Shown: piece after piece, positions 52,948 to 61,355 of the stretch
Layout of the letters: every line of letters begins with the position of its first letter
Position numbering within the stretch: position 1 is the first letter of the stretch
NCBI GenBank assembly: GCA_017507105.1
Contig: JAFWBM010000047.1
Span: forward strand, 1 to 64,000
DNA: 64,000 nucleotides
DNA from: Bacteroidaceae bacterium
GTDB lineage: Bacteria > Bacteroidota > Bacteroidia > Bacteroidales > Bacteroidaceae
Direction of reading: 5' to 3'
Notes under the pieces: generated by a model
The model's database searches: none
What the model saw: only the letters and a program-made list of their open reading frames with translations
Told to the model about the DNA's origin: nothing
Made by a program: the position numbers and the translations under genes

Positions 52948-54204
52948 TTAACAAATTAAATTATTGGAATTTGATAATTTTGCATAGTCAACAGATTCTT
53001 TTTTAGCTATTCCTTTGAATTCCAATTTTCGAAAAAGTTTATTCCAATAGTAGTTGTTTGCACGTACACGAGCTTTATGCATTTTGCATATTGCTGTAGA
53101 GCGCTGATAAATTGTAGAAGTATCGGCTGAATCATAATTCTCTCCTTGACACCATGCACACCCTTCTGCCACCTCACATTCTATACACTCTAGGGTACTT
53201 TGTATACAACGGTCTAACACTAAAAAAGGACGTAGTTTGTTTTTATCTATCCCATCATAGATATTACCAATCATCCAAGCTCTTTTATCACGAAGTGAAT
53301 ATTGAGCAAATCGTGTACATGGATAGAAATTACCAGCTGCATCAATTGATAACATTTTACCGGCACCACACCAATTTTGGTTTTGCAATTTACGATCTAA
53401 TGGTTTTCCTAAATTCTCATTAAAGAAAGAACAAGTATAATCTTTATAGAATTCACCATCTATTATAGCATCAGCAAGTTCAAGCAACTGCTCTTCAAAT
53501 TTAACATCATCTTTTTCTTGCCACACATTCTCAAATACGCAGTTGATATTAACCTCATGAATCCCTAAAGAATACAAATGCAATACACTTTCTTTAATAT
53601 AAGGAATATCAGCCGAAGATATTGTTACCTTCGTTCCCGCATTAGGGAATTGTTCTAACCATAGAGGAATATTTCGTGCAACATCATCATAAGACCCGCG
53701 TTCCTCTTCTGGTGATCCCCCCCCTTTTTTCATATCAGCAGTTTTCCAAATTCGGTTTAGGTCGTGTTTACGCTTTGTTCCGTCAATAGTAATACCAATA
53801 CTCAAATGTTCAATATTCTTTTTAATAAAATTTTGCACACTTTCTGTATGATAGTTTATACCGTTTGTAGAAAAGGAGAAACGATAAGAATTAAACCAAT
53901 GGTGGTTTCTTCTATACATTTCTATTTTCACATAATCACATATTTTATCTATCAAATCAATTTCCAAAAACGGTTCACCTCCTATAAAGTCCCAAATAAC
54001 ACTTTCTTCTTTAAAATCATCTTCATGACTGAGTATATAATCAATTGCTTGTTTTGCCACCTCCCAAGTCATACGTTCATTAGAATTTTTACCTACAAGA
54101 TAGCAATACTTACAAGCAAGTTGGCAATCTTTTGTAACAATAAAAGTTATATTTCTTGCCATACCATTAGACCAGCCAGAACTATTTTCTTTAATCTTTT
54201 CCAT
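52948..54204 (-). CDS. Radical SAM/SPASM peptide maturase, CXXX-repeat target
   Basis: 418 residues. Radical SAM cluster CQLACKYC (Cys27, 31, 34), SAM-binding FIGGEPF near 74, and a SPASM domain with Cys279, 296, 333, 340, 343, 349, 352 and 373 (WCGAG, CIECEVAEGCAWCQGE). It is expected to modify the Cys-rich precursor encoded upstream, perhaps forming thioether or other carbon links; this is inference. A run of six A then eight G (53717-53724) encodes KKGGG at residues 159-163, a slippage-prone site in frame here. Matches, from memory, 'radical SAM peptide maturase, CXXX-repeat target family'. Confidence 0.88.
   Translation of the reverse strand: MEKIKENSSGWSNGMARNITFIVTKDCQLACKYCYLVGKNSNERMTWEVAKQAIDYILSHEDDFKEESVIWDFIGGEPFLEIDLIDKICDYVKIEMYRRNHHWFNSYRFSFSTNGINYHTESVQNFIKKNIEHLSIGITIDGTKRKHDLNRIWKTADMKKGGGSPEEERGSYDDVARNIPLWLEQFPNAGTKVTISSADIPYIKESVLHLYSLGIHEVNINCVFENVWQEKDDVKFEEQLLELADAIIDGEFYKDYTCSFFNENLGKPLDRKLQNQNWCGAGKMLSIDAAGNFYPCTRFAQYSLRDKRAWMIGNIYDGIDKNKLRPFLVLDRCIQSTLECIECEVAEGCAWCQGENYDSADTSTIYQRSTAICKMHKARVRANNYYWNKLFRKLEFKGIAKKESVDYAKLSNSNNLIC
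53717..53724 (-). repeat. G8 tract in the radical SAM gene
   Basis: Eight C on the plus strand followed by six T, that is A6G8 on the coding strand, in frame at residues 159-163. Loss or gain of one base would truncate the enzyme before its SPASM domain. Confidence 0.75.
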
Positions 54205-54299
54205 ACTGTCTTTAGTTTGTAGAAAGAAAGAGAATACAAAGTTACTGAGTGTAAGAAGATTTGATTATCTCACATATAACAATACAACCCCAGCAACTG

Positions 54300-54761
54300 T
54301 CAGTATATAAATCCAGAAGCTCCTGGGGCAGATGGTACTTTATATACAGAGGTACTTTTTAGATTTCCTGAATTATCGTAATAACACATATTAATAGTTT
54401 GTCTATCTGCTGATACTATGATGGCTGTATCAAATTTCCAATAAGGCTGACTGCTTCTATACTGTTGCACTAACCCTGATGTTCCTGAACAATAATAAAA
54501 ATATATAGCTTTTCCATTTTCTATGCTATAAAGCCTAAATCCATCTGAGCCATCTCCCATCACAAAACTAGGTTTACTATATTGGTAAATGCGCTCCCCT
54601 TCAAATATAAATGGACAATTATTATTAAAGCCAACAGGACCAGTTTCGCGTCCGTCTGCATATACAGTTTTCACATGTACATAGTTTATTGTAGTTTGCG
54701 ACTTAACAGAGATTGCAACACAGAATAACAATAATAATATTGATATAATTTTTGTTTTCAT
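54300..54761 (-). CDS. Secreted protein in the CXXX peptide locus, unknown
   Basis: 153 residues from MKTKIISILLL at 54761; a longer frame to 54800 lacks a sensible signal. Sec-type signal peptide ending VKSQT. The mature part is beta-rich (YVHVKTVYADGRETG, GFRLYSIENGKAIYFYYCSG, INMCYYDNSGNL) with three cysteines. No family recognised. It lies between the precursor and the radical SAM gene on the same strand, so it may be a target, carrier or immunity factor of the peptide, or an unrelated insertion. Confidence 0.6.
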   Translation of the reverse strand: MKTKIISILLLLFCVAISVKSQTTINYVHVKTVYADGRETGPVGFNNNCPFIFEGERIYQYSKPSFVMGDGSDGFRLYSIENGKAIYFYYCSGTSGLVQQYRSSQPYWKFDTAIIVSADRQTINMCYYDNSGNLKSTSVYKVPSAPGASGFIY

Positions 54762-54892
54762 ACATCTTTTTCTTTTTATCGGTTGAATCAACCAAACCAT
54801 AATATAATCGGACTATTTAAATTACATTCACTGTAATATATCCGATAACAGATTATTCTTCTTTGTTATAGTTACTAAATAGAGAATCATAA

Positions 54893-54941
54893 CTTTTATT
54901 GAGGATGCAAAATATTACATTTAAGACACCCTCAATAAAAG
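54893..54941 (-). terminator. Hairpin just after the precursor gene
   Basis: CTTTTATTGAGG (54893-54904) pairs with CCTCAATAAAAG (54930-54941), 12 bp with a 25-base loop, beginning ten bases after the precursor stop. A leaky terminator here would make much more precursor than enzyme mRNA. Confidence 0.6.
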
Positions 54942-54950
54942 CTCCAGATA

Positions 54951-55211
54951 TTAGTACTTTGAACTACTTTTGCACCCGCCACTACAAGAACTAAAACAAT
55001 TCTGTAAACATAGACGATCGCAACCATTAGAACAAGAAGTATAGCAAGTGTTTGCACATCCGTATTTGCAGCCCATAGGTTCACCTTCAGCAGCTAGAGA
55101 AATAAGAGATGTATTTGCCAATACAATTGCACCAAGAAAGGGAAGAGCTCCCTTTGCCGCTTTCTTAAAGAATTCACGACGACTCTGAAGTTCATTTTTC
55201 TTATTTTCCAT
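54951..55211 (-). CDS. Twin-arginine, CXXX-repeat Cys-rich precursor peptide
   Basis: 86 residues. The N-terminus has a twin-arginine motif (QSRREFFKKAAKG, Arg11-Arg12) and a hydrophobic stretch (about 21-40) with a possible cleavage site near SLAAEG. The C-terminal core carries nine cysteines at 48, 52, 56, 60, 64, 68, 72, 76 and 80, exactly every fourth residue, which would line up as a repeating face. This fits the 'CXXX repeat' targets of radical SAM maturases. The enzymes and a complete TatA/TatC pair are encoded downstream on the same strand, so the peptide is probably modified and folded inside the cell and exported by Tat. Activity unknown. Confidence 0.88.
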   Translation of the reverse strand: MENKKNELQSRREFFKKAAKGALPFLGAIVLANTSLISLAAEGEPMGCKYGCANTCYTSCSNGCDRLCLQNCFSSCSGGCKSSSKY

Positions 55212-55287
55212 AATTATAGAAATTAAGTTGCCTATGAACTCCCAAATTCGGCGTTAAACAATAGATTAAATAAGACAAAATAAAAAA

Positions 55288-55517
55288 GACGTGGGAGTTT
55301 CTACTTCTCGCTTATCCCAGTCTTCAGGCTCTCGCATTGCCTCCACTCAAGGATAAGCAACGCAGTCAGCCCACGTCGTGATATATACAATCTCATTTAC
55401 CACTTTTTTATGGTAAACAATTAATATACCCAACGCGGACGTTCCGTTGCCGTATCTTCTTGAGTGGCTCAAATTTGCGAGATTCGAAGACTCGAAGAAT
55501 TACGTTCGTAAACGTCC
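55288..55517. ncRNA. Large imperfect inverted repeat; two divergent homologous structured RNAs
   Basis: In 511 bp without a gene. The left half read on the minus strand (55377 to 55288) and the right half read on the plus strand (55437 to 55517) are related: both contain CTTGAGTGG, then TGCGAGA and GAAGACT in the same order. Each is closed by its own stem: GACGTGGG/CCCACGTC (55288-55295, 55370-55377) with inner GCTTATCC/GGATAAGC, and GGACGTT/AACGTCC (55437-55443, 55511-55517) with inner CGTA/TACG. Each outward end runs into T-rich DNA (TTTTTTATTTT and TTTTCTAAT). The centre holds TTTACCA/TGGTAAA (55396-55402, 55411-55417). They may be outward small RNAs, or one long hairpin in a minus-strand leader of the precursor. 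Confidence 0.6.
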
Positions 55518-55623
55518 TTTTCTAATGAAAATAATTATGCCCACATATAAATATAAAACACAACTATTAACATTATATCTAAAATGTCACCCTACCAGCC
55601 CTTAGGACTGACTGAGTATATTG

Positions 55624-55654
55624 CAAAAGTATAGCTATTTTTTATATTTTTCAA
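55624..55654 (-). promoter_or_regulatory. Candidate promoter of the peptide locus
   Basis: On the minus strand TTG (55654-55652), 20 bases, TACTTTTG (55631-55624). Transcription would start near 55617 and run through the large inverted repeat into the precursor gene, about 400 bases on. Confidence 0.55.
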
Positions 55655-55722
55655 TTATTTATATATATTTTTTCAAATCGCAAACTTTATCATTAAATAA
55701 GAGTTTGCCATCAAGGAGTGAA

Positions 55723-57198
55723 TCACTCTTTACGTAGACGAGCTACAGGAATATGAAGTTGCTCACGATATTTTGCCACTGTACGGCGAGCCATTGTAAA
55801 CCCTTGTTCCTGAAGTTTCTCCATAAGTTCAGAGTCGGTAAGAGGATTACCCTTATCTTCATTATCCACAAGTTCTTGCAGGCTACGATGCAGTTCGCGC
55901 ACCGATAGTTGCGCACCATCACTCATTACCACTCCATCACTAAAGAAATACTTTATAGAATATACCCCCCAGGGTAACTGTACATATTTACTATTGCTGA
56001 CACGCGAGATGGTAGATATATCGTATCCGGTTTTCTTGGCAACGTCATCAAGAATCATCGGACGCAACTGCGATTCATCACCTCCACTCAATAAAAATGG
56101 GGTTTGCATGGCAACTATGGCATTCATAGTATCTAAAAGGGTTGTCTCGCGTTGTTTTACAGCACTTATAAACCCTTTGGCCGCCTCAATCTTCTGTTTA
56201 AGAAATTGAGCTGCAGCCTTGCTCTCGCTATTACCACTCTGTATCTGTTCATCAAGCATGCGTTGATAATCATTGCTCACACGAAGTTCGGGAACAAACA
56301 TATTATTCAGTTGAACCGAGATACTCTCTCCTTGCACATCCACAACAAAGTCCGGTATTATCTGCTGACGACTTGTACCCAGACTTTCAGTGAGTGAGGC
56401 TCCTGGGCGTGGATTGAGGCGCGTAATCTCTACAATGGCCTTACGACAGAGCTCATCATTTACACCCAATTTAGCAGGGAGGCCATCCCACCTTTTTTTA
56501 CTGAAGTCATCATAATAATCGGCAACAATACGTTTCTGCAACAAGATGGATGCAAGAGCCTCATCATCCCCTTTTGCCCCCTCTTGAGCCGAGTTTAACT
56601 GCAACAATAGACACTCTTGCAAAGAACGTGCTCCAATACCGGGAGGGTCGAAAGATTGTATTTGTTTAAGCACACCCTCTATCTGCGAGATGGTCACATC
56701 AAGATTATAATATATCGTAAGCTCGTCCTCTATCTCTATTAGAGGCTTGTGCAACAGGCCATCCTCGTCGAGCGAACCTATGAGATACTCACCTATAGCA
56801 CGTTCCTTATCATCAAGCGACAACTCGCCAAGCTGTTCCAGCAGATTATCACCAAAAGAGGTGTCGGCCGATAAAGGTATCTCCTCGGGCAATTCTCCGC
56901 GATTATGATACTCCCAACCATTATAATCGGGGATATCATCCTCGTTTCTATAATCATCAGCCGAATTGGCATATACAGTTTCATCATAGCCATCGCTATC
57001 AGACGAATTGAGTGACACACTCTGCTCTGATTCAATAACTTCAAGTGCCGGATTATCAATAACCTCGCTACGCAATTTATCCTCGAGCTCTACTGTAGTG
57101 AGTTCGAGAAGACGTACATACATAACCTGCTGGGGTGATAAAGTCTGTATCTGCGTCTGTATCTGTGATTGTGTCTGTGTAAGAGAACTCTTTGCCAT
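55723..57198 (-). CDS. rpoN: RNA polymerase sigma-54 factor
   Basis: 491 residues. Region I is Gln-rich (TQTQSQIQTQIQTLSPQQVMYVRLLEL), followed by the acidic region II and the core-binding domain (FDPPGIGARSLQECLLLQL). The RpoN box ARRTVAKYREQLHIP is at about residues 473-487. Directs polymerase to -24/-12 promoters with enhancer-binding activators. It follows the DUF4292 gene by 40 bases. No sigma-54 promoter was found in this window that I would defend. Confidence 0.96.
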   Translation of the reverse strand: MAKSSLTQTQSQIQTQIQTLSPQQVMYVRLLELTTVELEDKLRSEVIDNPALEVIESEQSVSLNSSDSDGYDETVYANSADDYRNEDDIPDYNGWEYHNRGELPEEIPLSADTSFGDNLLEQLGELSLDDKERAIGEYLIGSLDEDGLLHKPLIEIEDELTIYYNLDVTISQIEGVLKQIQSFDPPGIGARSLQECLLLQLNSAQEGAKGDDEALASILLQKRIVADYYDDFSKKRWDGLPAKLGVNDELCRKAIVEITRLNPRPGASLTESLGTSRQQIIPDFVVDVQGESISVQLNNMFVPELRVSNDYQRMLDEQIQSGNSESKAAAQFLKQKIEAAKGFISAVKQRETTLLDTMNAIVAMQTPFLLSGGDESQLRPMILDDVAKKTGYDISTISRVSNSKYVQLPWGVYSIKYFFSDGVVMSDGAQLSVRELHRSLQELVDNEDKGNPLTDSELMEKLQEQGFTMARRTVAKYREQLHIPVARLRKE

Positions 57199-57238
57199 TA
57201 CCCTAATAATTCATTTGTCCTACATCTATTCAAAATAA

Positions 57239-58063
57239 CTACTTGGACAAAGACTCTATAATATCAACCATGTCAATCTCATCGTAAGAGTCGACATTAC
57301 TCTTTCTGAATACAAATTTCCCTTCTTTAAGATTACTGAGTCTGAGAGTCAGCATCATCGGAGCACCCACCCCATCAATCTCCAGTGCAATGTTACGTGG
57401 GAAGCTACGTCCATCTAGTTTCTCAAAATCGGAATAATTACATGTAACATGTACTCTATCGTTATATACCCCCGTCGTTTTACGAAGTTCTCCGGTGAGT
57501 GTATTAAAATAGAATGTATACTGCATAGCCTTCTGCTTGGGTGTCGTTACAACTATATTATCGGCCTCACGACTGAGCGACATACCCGACAGAGCCGAAA
57601 GGAAATCCTTTCCATCGGGAGAGAAAGGTTCATTCATAAGCACCGACTTCAAAACATCATAATCTAATCCAGCCTGTCGTAATACAGAGGTTGACGTATA
57701 ATCGAGTCTCACATACTCCTTACCCATCTTATTCAAGAGAAGAGACTCCATTGGAGATATTTCTATACGCGCTATCTCGAAAAGGCCCAAAGCTGAGATT
57801 GAAATCTGCATGCCTTGTTCCTTGTCTACACCAAAACTTCCTGATGACGAAAGCGATCTGCCGCCAACCTCGGCTTTTATTCTCAGTTTCGCCGACATAT
57901 TATTGCATACAGGAGCTACTGCCTCCATACCACCAACCTCGGTAAGCATGTTTCGTGTCTCCACACTCAAACTGCTTTTCTCACTCTTTGTTGAACGGCA
58001 GGCAGTAAAGAAGAGCAGCAACAACATCAGATATAGAAATATTTGACTATCTTTTCTTATCAT
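57239..58063 (-). CDS. DUF4292 lipoprotein
   Basis: 274 residues with lipoprotein signal (LLLFFTACRS). The mature part resembles LolA/LolB-like half-barrels: SAKLRIKAEVGGRSLSSSGSFGV, EISPMESLLLNKMGKEYVRLDY, and the late SNLKEGKFVFRKS match DUF4292. Possibly outer-membrane lipid or lipoprotein handling. Overlaps the end of the TPR gene by 17 bases. Confidence 0.85.
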   Translation of the reverse strand: MIRKDSQIFLYLMLLLLFFTACRSTKSEKSSLSVETRNMLTEVGGMEAVAPVCNNMSAKLRIKAEVGGRSLSSSGSFGVDKEQGMQISISALGLFEIARIEISPMESLLLNKMGKEYVRLDYTSTSVLRQAGLDYDVLKSVLMNEPFSPDGKDFLSALSGMSLSREADNIVVTTPKQKAMQYTFYFNTLTGELRKTTGVYNDRVHVTCNYSDFEKLDGRSFPRNIALEIDGVGAPMMLTLRLSNLKEGKFVFRKSNVDSYDEIDMVDIIESLSK

Positions 58064-59795
58064 CGGAATAATATTTTTTTCTCTTTATCTTCTTCTTCAA
58101 CAATTTCGAGATATCGCCTTTTTCATATGCCTGCTGCCATAATTGTAGTGCTCGTTGCATATCGCCACACTTGGCATAAACATCGCCACAATGATGCAAA
58201 AGCACTTTGTCGGCCTCCTCGCCTTCGATAGCAAGAAGTTTCTCGGCATAAGCCTTTGCCTCATCGTATCGGCCCATCTTAAATAATACCCACATATAAG
58301 TATCTATGTACGTACTATTCTCTGGATCGGCTTTTACGGCTCGATAGCTCATCTCTTCGGCCTTGTCAAGATTGCCCCCGTCTATCGTTATATAATAGGC
58401 ATAGTTGTTCAATACTGAAGTATTTTCACTATTATATATGAGAGCCGAGTCATATGCAACCACACATGCATCATTGTTCTTCATTTCGTGATATATATCA
58501 CCAATCAACGCATAGATATCGGAAATAAACTCGTTCGCATAACTAGACATACGCGCATTGAGTCCCTTTTTAAGCGTAGATACAGCCTCGGGCAGATTTT
58601 TAAGGTTATAATGTGCAATACCGCTGTAATAATAGAGTTCGAGCATCTCAGGATTGTATAGTATTGCTGTATCGCAGCGCATTATAACATCGTTGTAATC
58701 CTCCTTGTCTATTGCAATCTTAAGTAATTGCAATTGGGCAAAACGATTATCGGGTGCATATTGCAGTAGCCGCTCAAGAATCGGTGCTACACTATCGGCC
58801 GACTCCTTTTTCATCAATAGATAGCTGGCATAAATTTCCATATTCTCGGCCTGATCGTATGAAAGTTCTGTTATACGTTTGAGAAAATGTCTGTTATATC
58901 CTGTCGAGTCTGTTCTTTCCTTTTGTCCTATATATCTTCCCAACAGATTCAGACGATTATCACCTGTAAAACGGCTGTTCATAAACAATTGCTCCATACA
59001 AGCGGTATAAAGGGAATCGTTACCCTGAAGACGATAATACTCAGCCATAGCAGTCTGTGCCTCGGCATTATCAGCATCTGCATCAAGAACCGACTTATAT
59101 ATATCAAAAGCCTTTTGTTTATCACCGAAATCAAGATATGTATCTCCTATATAGACCTTTATCCTCAGTTCCTCGGGGTACTCTTCAAACAGTTGCTGCA
59201 GTTCTTGTATTGCAGCCTCTTTATCATTCATATAGAGGTATAACTTATACTTCTCTATTGAAATGTGTTCATTCTTTCCCTCTATGCGTTCGATATTGGA
59301 AAAAGCCTCAAAAGCCTTATCATATTCACTGTCTTCAATATACATACCGGCCAATTGATAATAGACTTCGGGATGGGAAGAGAAATCTTCTGTTATTCCA
59401 CGATATACATCTTTGGCCTCTTGACGTTTTCCAACATTATTATAAGTAGAAGCCAACACACTTCTATACCAAAAATTGGTACTGTCACCCTTTACAGCCT
59501 GCTCTATCATAGAGAGAGCCTCTTCTGTACGGCCAAGATAGAGATACATAGAGTATAGTTCATACAGCACTACAGGAGAACCAGGATTCAACGATAGACA
59601 ATGTTCAAACAGGTCGTATGCCTCATCATAACATTCGGCTTCACGCTTTAGTAAGGCCTGATGATAGAAATAATCAAAGGTACGTGCCTCTGAGACAGTA
59701 TCAGGCAATGTAATATTATGGTCATTACCATTCTGTGCCTCAAGTAAAGCAAATGGGAATAACAAAAACAGTAACAGAAACATCAATTGCCTCAT
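58047..59795 (-). CDS. Exported TPR-repeat protein
   Basis: 582 residues, signal peptide then about a dozen tetratricopeptide repeats along the whole length (DEAYDLFEHCLSLNPGSP, GRTEEALSMIEQAVKGD, DKAEEMSYRAVKADPENS, MQRALQLWQQAYEKG). The last residues are very basic (KKKIKRKKYYSDDKKR). Scaffold for envelope protein complexes; partner unknown. It is encoded 18 bases after dut and overlaps the DUF4292 gene. Confidence 0.9.
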   Translation of the reverse strand: MRQLMFLLLFLLFPFALLEAQNGNDHNITLPDTVSEARTFDYFYHQALLKREAECYDEAYDLFEHCLSLNPGSPVVLYELYSMYLYLGRTEEALSMIEQAVKGDSTNFWYRSVLASTYNNVGKRQEAKDVYRGITEDFSSHPEVYYQLAGMYIEDSEYDKAFEAFSNIERIEGKNEHISIEKYKLYLYMNDKEAAIQELQQLFEEYPEELRIKVYIGDTYLDFGDKQKAFDIYKSVLDADADNAEAQTAMAEYYRLQGNDSLYTACMEQLFMNSRFTGDNRLNLLGRYIGQKERTDSTGYNRHFLKRITELSYDQAENMEIYASYLLMKKESADSVAPILERLLQYAPDNRFAQLQLLKIAIDKEDYNDVIMRCDTAILYNPEMLELYYYSGIAHYNLKNLPEAVSTLKKGLNARMSSYANEFISDIYALIGDIYHEMKNNDACVVAYDSALIYNSENTSVLNNYAYYITIDGGNLDKAEEMSYRAVKADPENSTYIDTYMWVLFKMGRYDEAKAYAEKLLAIEGEEADKVLLHHCGDVYAKCGDMQRALQLWQQAYEKGDISKLLKKKIKRKKYYSDDKKR

Positions 59796-59813
59796 AGGAA
59801 TAATTTTTATGGG

Positions 59814-60245
59814 TTACACGCCGGTGTGTCCGAAACCTCCTGCTCCACGTTCAGTAGCATCCAAGACCTCTACACAATCCCATTCAACCTGTTCATGGCG
59901 TGCAATAACCATCTGTGCTATACGTTCGCCATCAAGTATAGTAAAAGGTTCATTGGAGAGATTCACAAGTATCACACATACCTCACCACGATAGTCGGCA
60001 TCAATTGTTCCGGGAGAGTTCAACACCGTAATGCCCTTTTTTATTGCAAGTCCGCTACGTGGACGAACCTGAGCCTCATATCCTTTGGGCAGTGCAATAA
60101 AAAGACCTGTAGGTACCAGCACACGTTCGAGCGGTGCAATCACCATAGGTTCTTCAAGGTTGGCTTTCAAATCCATTCCTGCCGAAAGAGGGGTTGCATA
60201 TGTTGGCAATTGATGTTTGGAACGATTTATTATCTCTACTTTCAT
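59814..60245 (-). CDS. dut: dUTP diphosphatase
   Basis: 143 residues, trimeric dUTPase. The five motifs can be read: [12 protein letters not shown] (1), RSGLA (2), [11 protein letters not shown] (3), ERIAQMVI (4) and the flexible C-terminal [10 protein letters not shown] (5). It removes dUTP and supplies dUMP. First gene of the unit running to rpoN; a hairpin separates it from the gene upstream. Confidence 0.97.
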   Translation of the reverse strand: MKVEIINRSKHQLPTYATPLSAGMDLKANLEEPMVIAPLERVLVPTGLFIALPKGYEAQVRPRSGLAIKKGITVLNSPGTIDADYRGEVCVILVNLSNEPFTILDGERIAQMVIARHEQVEWDCVEVLDATERGAGGFGHTGV

Positions 60246-60276
60246 AACTATATCTATTTGGTATTTCTAAATTTAG

Positions 60277-60310
60277 AACTCCGAAAGCACTGTTTTGTTT
60301 TCGGAGTTCA
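60277..60310 (-). terminator. Terminator after the glsB-like gene
   Basis: GAACTCCGAAA (60277-60287) pairs with TTTCGGAGTTC (60300-60310), 11 bp, 12-base loop, 20 bases downstream of the acyltransferase stop. Confidence 0.65.
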
Positions 60311-60329
60311 TCTAATTACCGGTTTTATA

Positions 60330-61337
60330 CTATTGTAAATCTATAATTTCACTGGAATGATAGAAAACCTTATTGGCACCGGAAGTCAGTTTTATCAAAT
60401 CGGGATTCTCCTTAACAAACGATTCTATGTATCTCATTCTCTTGTCGTCCTGCAATTCATCTACAGCAATAAGCAGACCGGTCTCCTCAACATTACCAAA
60501 ATCCTTGTTGACTGCTGTACCAAAGATTTTCATCGTAGGAGACAGTCCCATGTAGGCATTTACCATCGGAGGTATAGTCAGACCAAACTTACGCACCTCC
60601 TGTTTAAGCGTCCTGTAATCCTCACTAAAATTATCCTTACAAAAGATACTTTGCAATTCTTTCTCATCAGTCTCCAATACTATAGGAGTTACAGGCACCA
60701 CAAGGCTATCCTTATCGGGAAAATGTTTTTTAAGGAAATAGAGTATCATATCGCGCGCCCTTGTCAGGTAAGAAGGGTACATGGTCACTTTACCAAAGAG
60801 ATATTTAACCTCTGGAATTACTACTGTGAGTGCGCCAAGGCCATCCCACAAGTTATCAAGAGCAAAGAGACTCTTTGACCCCATACGTGTCGACTGATAC
60901 TCAAGAGCTACAAAAGCACGACCCAATTCTACAGTATAAGGCAATACCTCTTTTAGAAACTTCTCTGAGAAATGGAACATACCATGCGCGGTAGCCATTA
61001 CCGGCTCTCCATTCTCATCTATACGCACATTTTTGCCATATATATAACGATATCCGCCAATAATGTCATCACACTCGGGATTCCAAACTACAAGTTGCTT
61101 ATAGGGATTCTCCATTGTGTCAAACTCATCAATATCAAGAGCTTTACCGGTGCCACCACCGGCAGCTCGGAAAGCAATCTCGCGTAAACGTCCTATCTCA
61201 CGCATTACATTAGGAGAATCAAATGCATCAAGTATATAAATTTCGTTATTGCTTCTATGTGTGAAACGCAAACGCTTATCGTCGGTAAGCTCTGCTTTCA
61301 ATAGTTCACGCGGAACCGGTGCTATTATATCTTCCAT
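60330..61337 (-). CDS. GNAT-type N-acyltransferase, GlsB-like (glycine lipid synthesis)
   Basis: 335 residues. Conserved REIAFRAAGGGTGKALDIDEFD, WNPECDDIIGGYRYI and ELGRAFVALEYQ blocks place it with OlsB/hemolysin-type acyl-ACP-dependent N-acyltransferases. In Bacteroides thetaiotaomicron the related GlsB acylates glycine, the first step to glycine lipids, with GlsA adding the second acyl chain. A GlsA-like gene is directly upstream (18 bases) on the same strand, supporting this. Substrate specificity is inferred from that context. Confidence 0.78.
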   Translation of the reverse strand: MEDIIAPVPRELLKAELTDDKRLRFTHRSNNEIYILDAFDSPNVMREIGRLREIAFRAAGGGTGKALDIDEFDTMENPYKQLVVWNPECDDIIGGYRYIYGKNVRIDENGEPVMATAHGMFHFSEKFLKEVLPYTVELGRAFVALEYQSTRMGSKSLFALDNLWDGLGALTVVIPEVKYLFGKVTMYPSYLTRARDMILYFLKKHFPDKDSLVVPVTPIVLETDEKELQSIFCKDNFSEDYRTLKQEVRKFGLTIPPMVNAYMGLSPTMKIFGTAVNKDFGNVEETGLLIAVDELQDDKRMRYIESFVKENPDLIKLTSGANKVFYHSSEIIDLQ

Positions 61338-61355
61338 ATATCAATGTGTCTATTG

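Noticed and set aside
55423-55436. Shared divergent promoter between the two halves of the inverted repeat
   Set aside because: The spacer is AT-rich, but no TAnnTTTG box with a matching -33 element points either way; left as an open question under the inverted-repeat finding.
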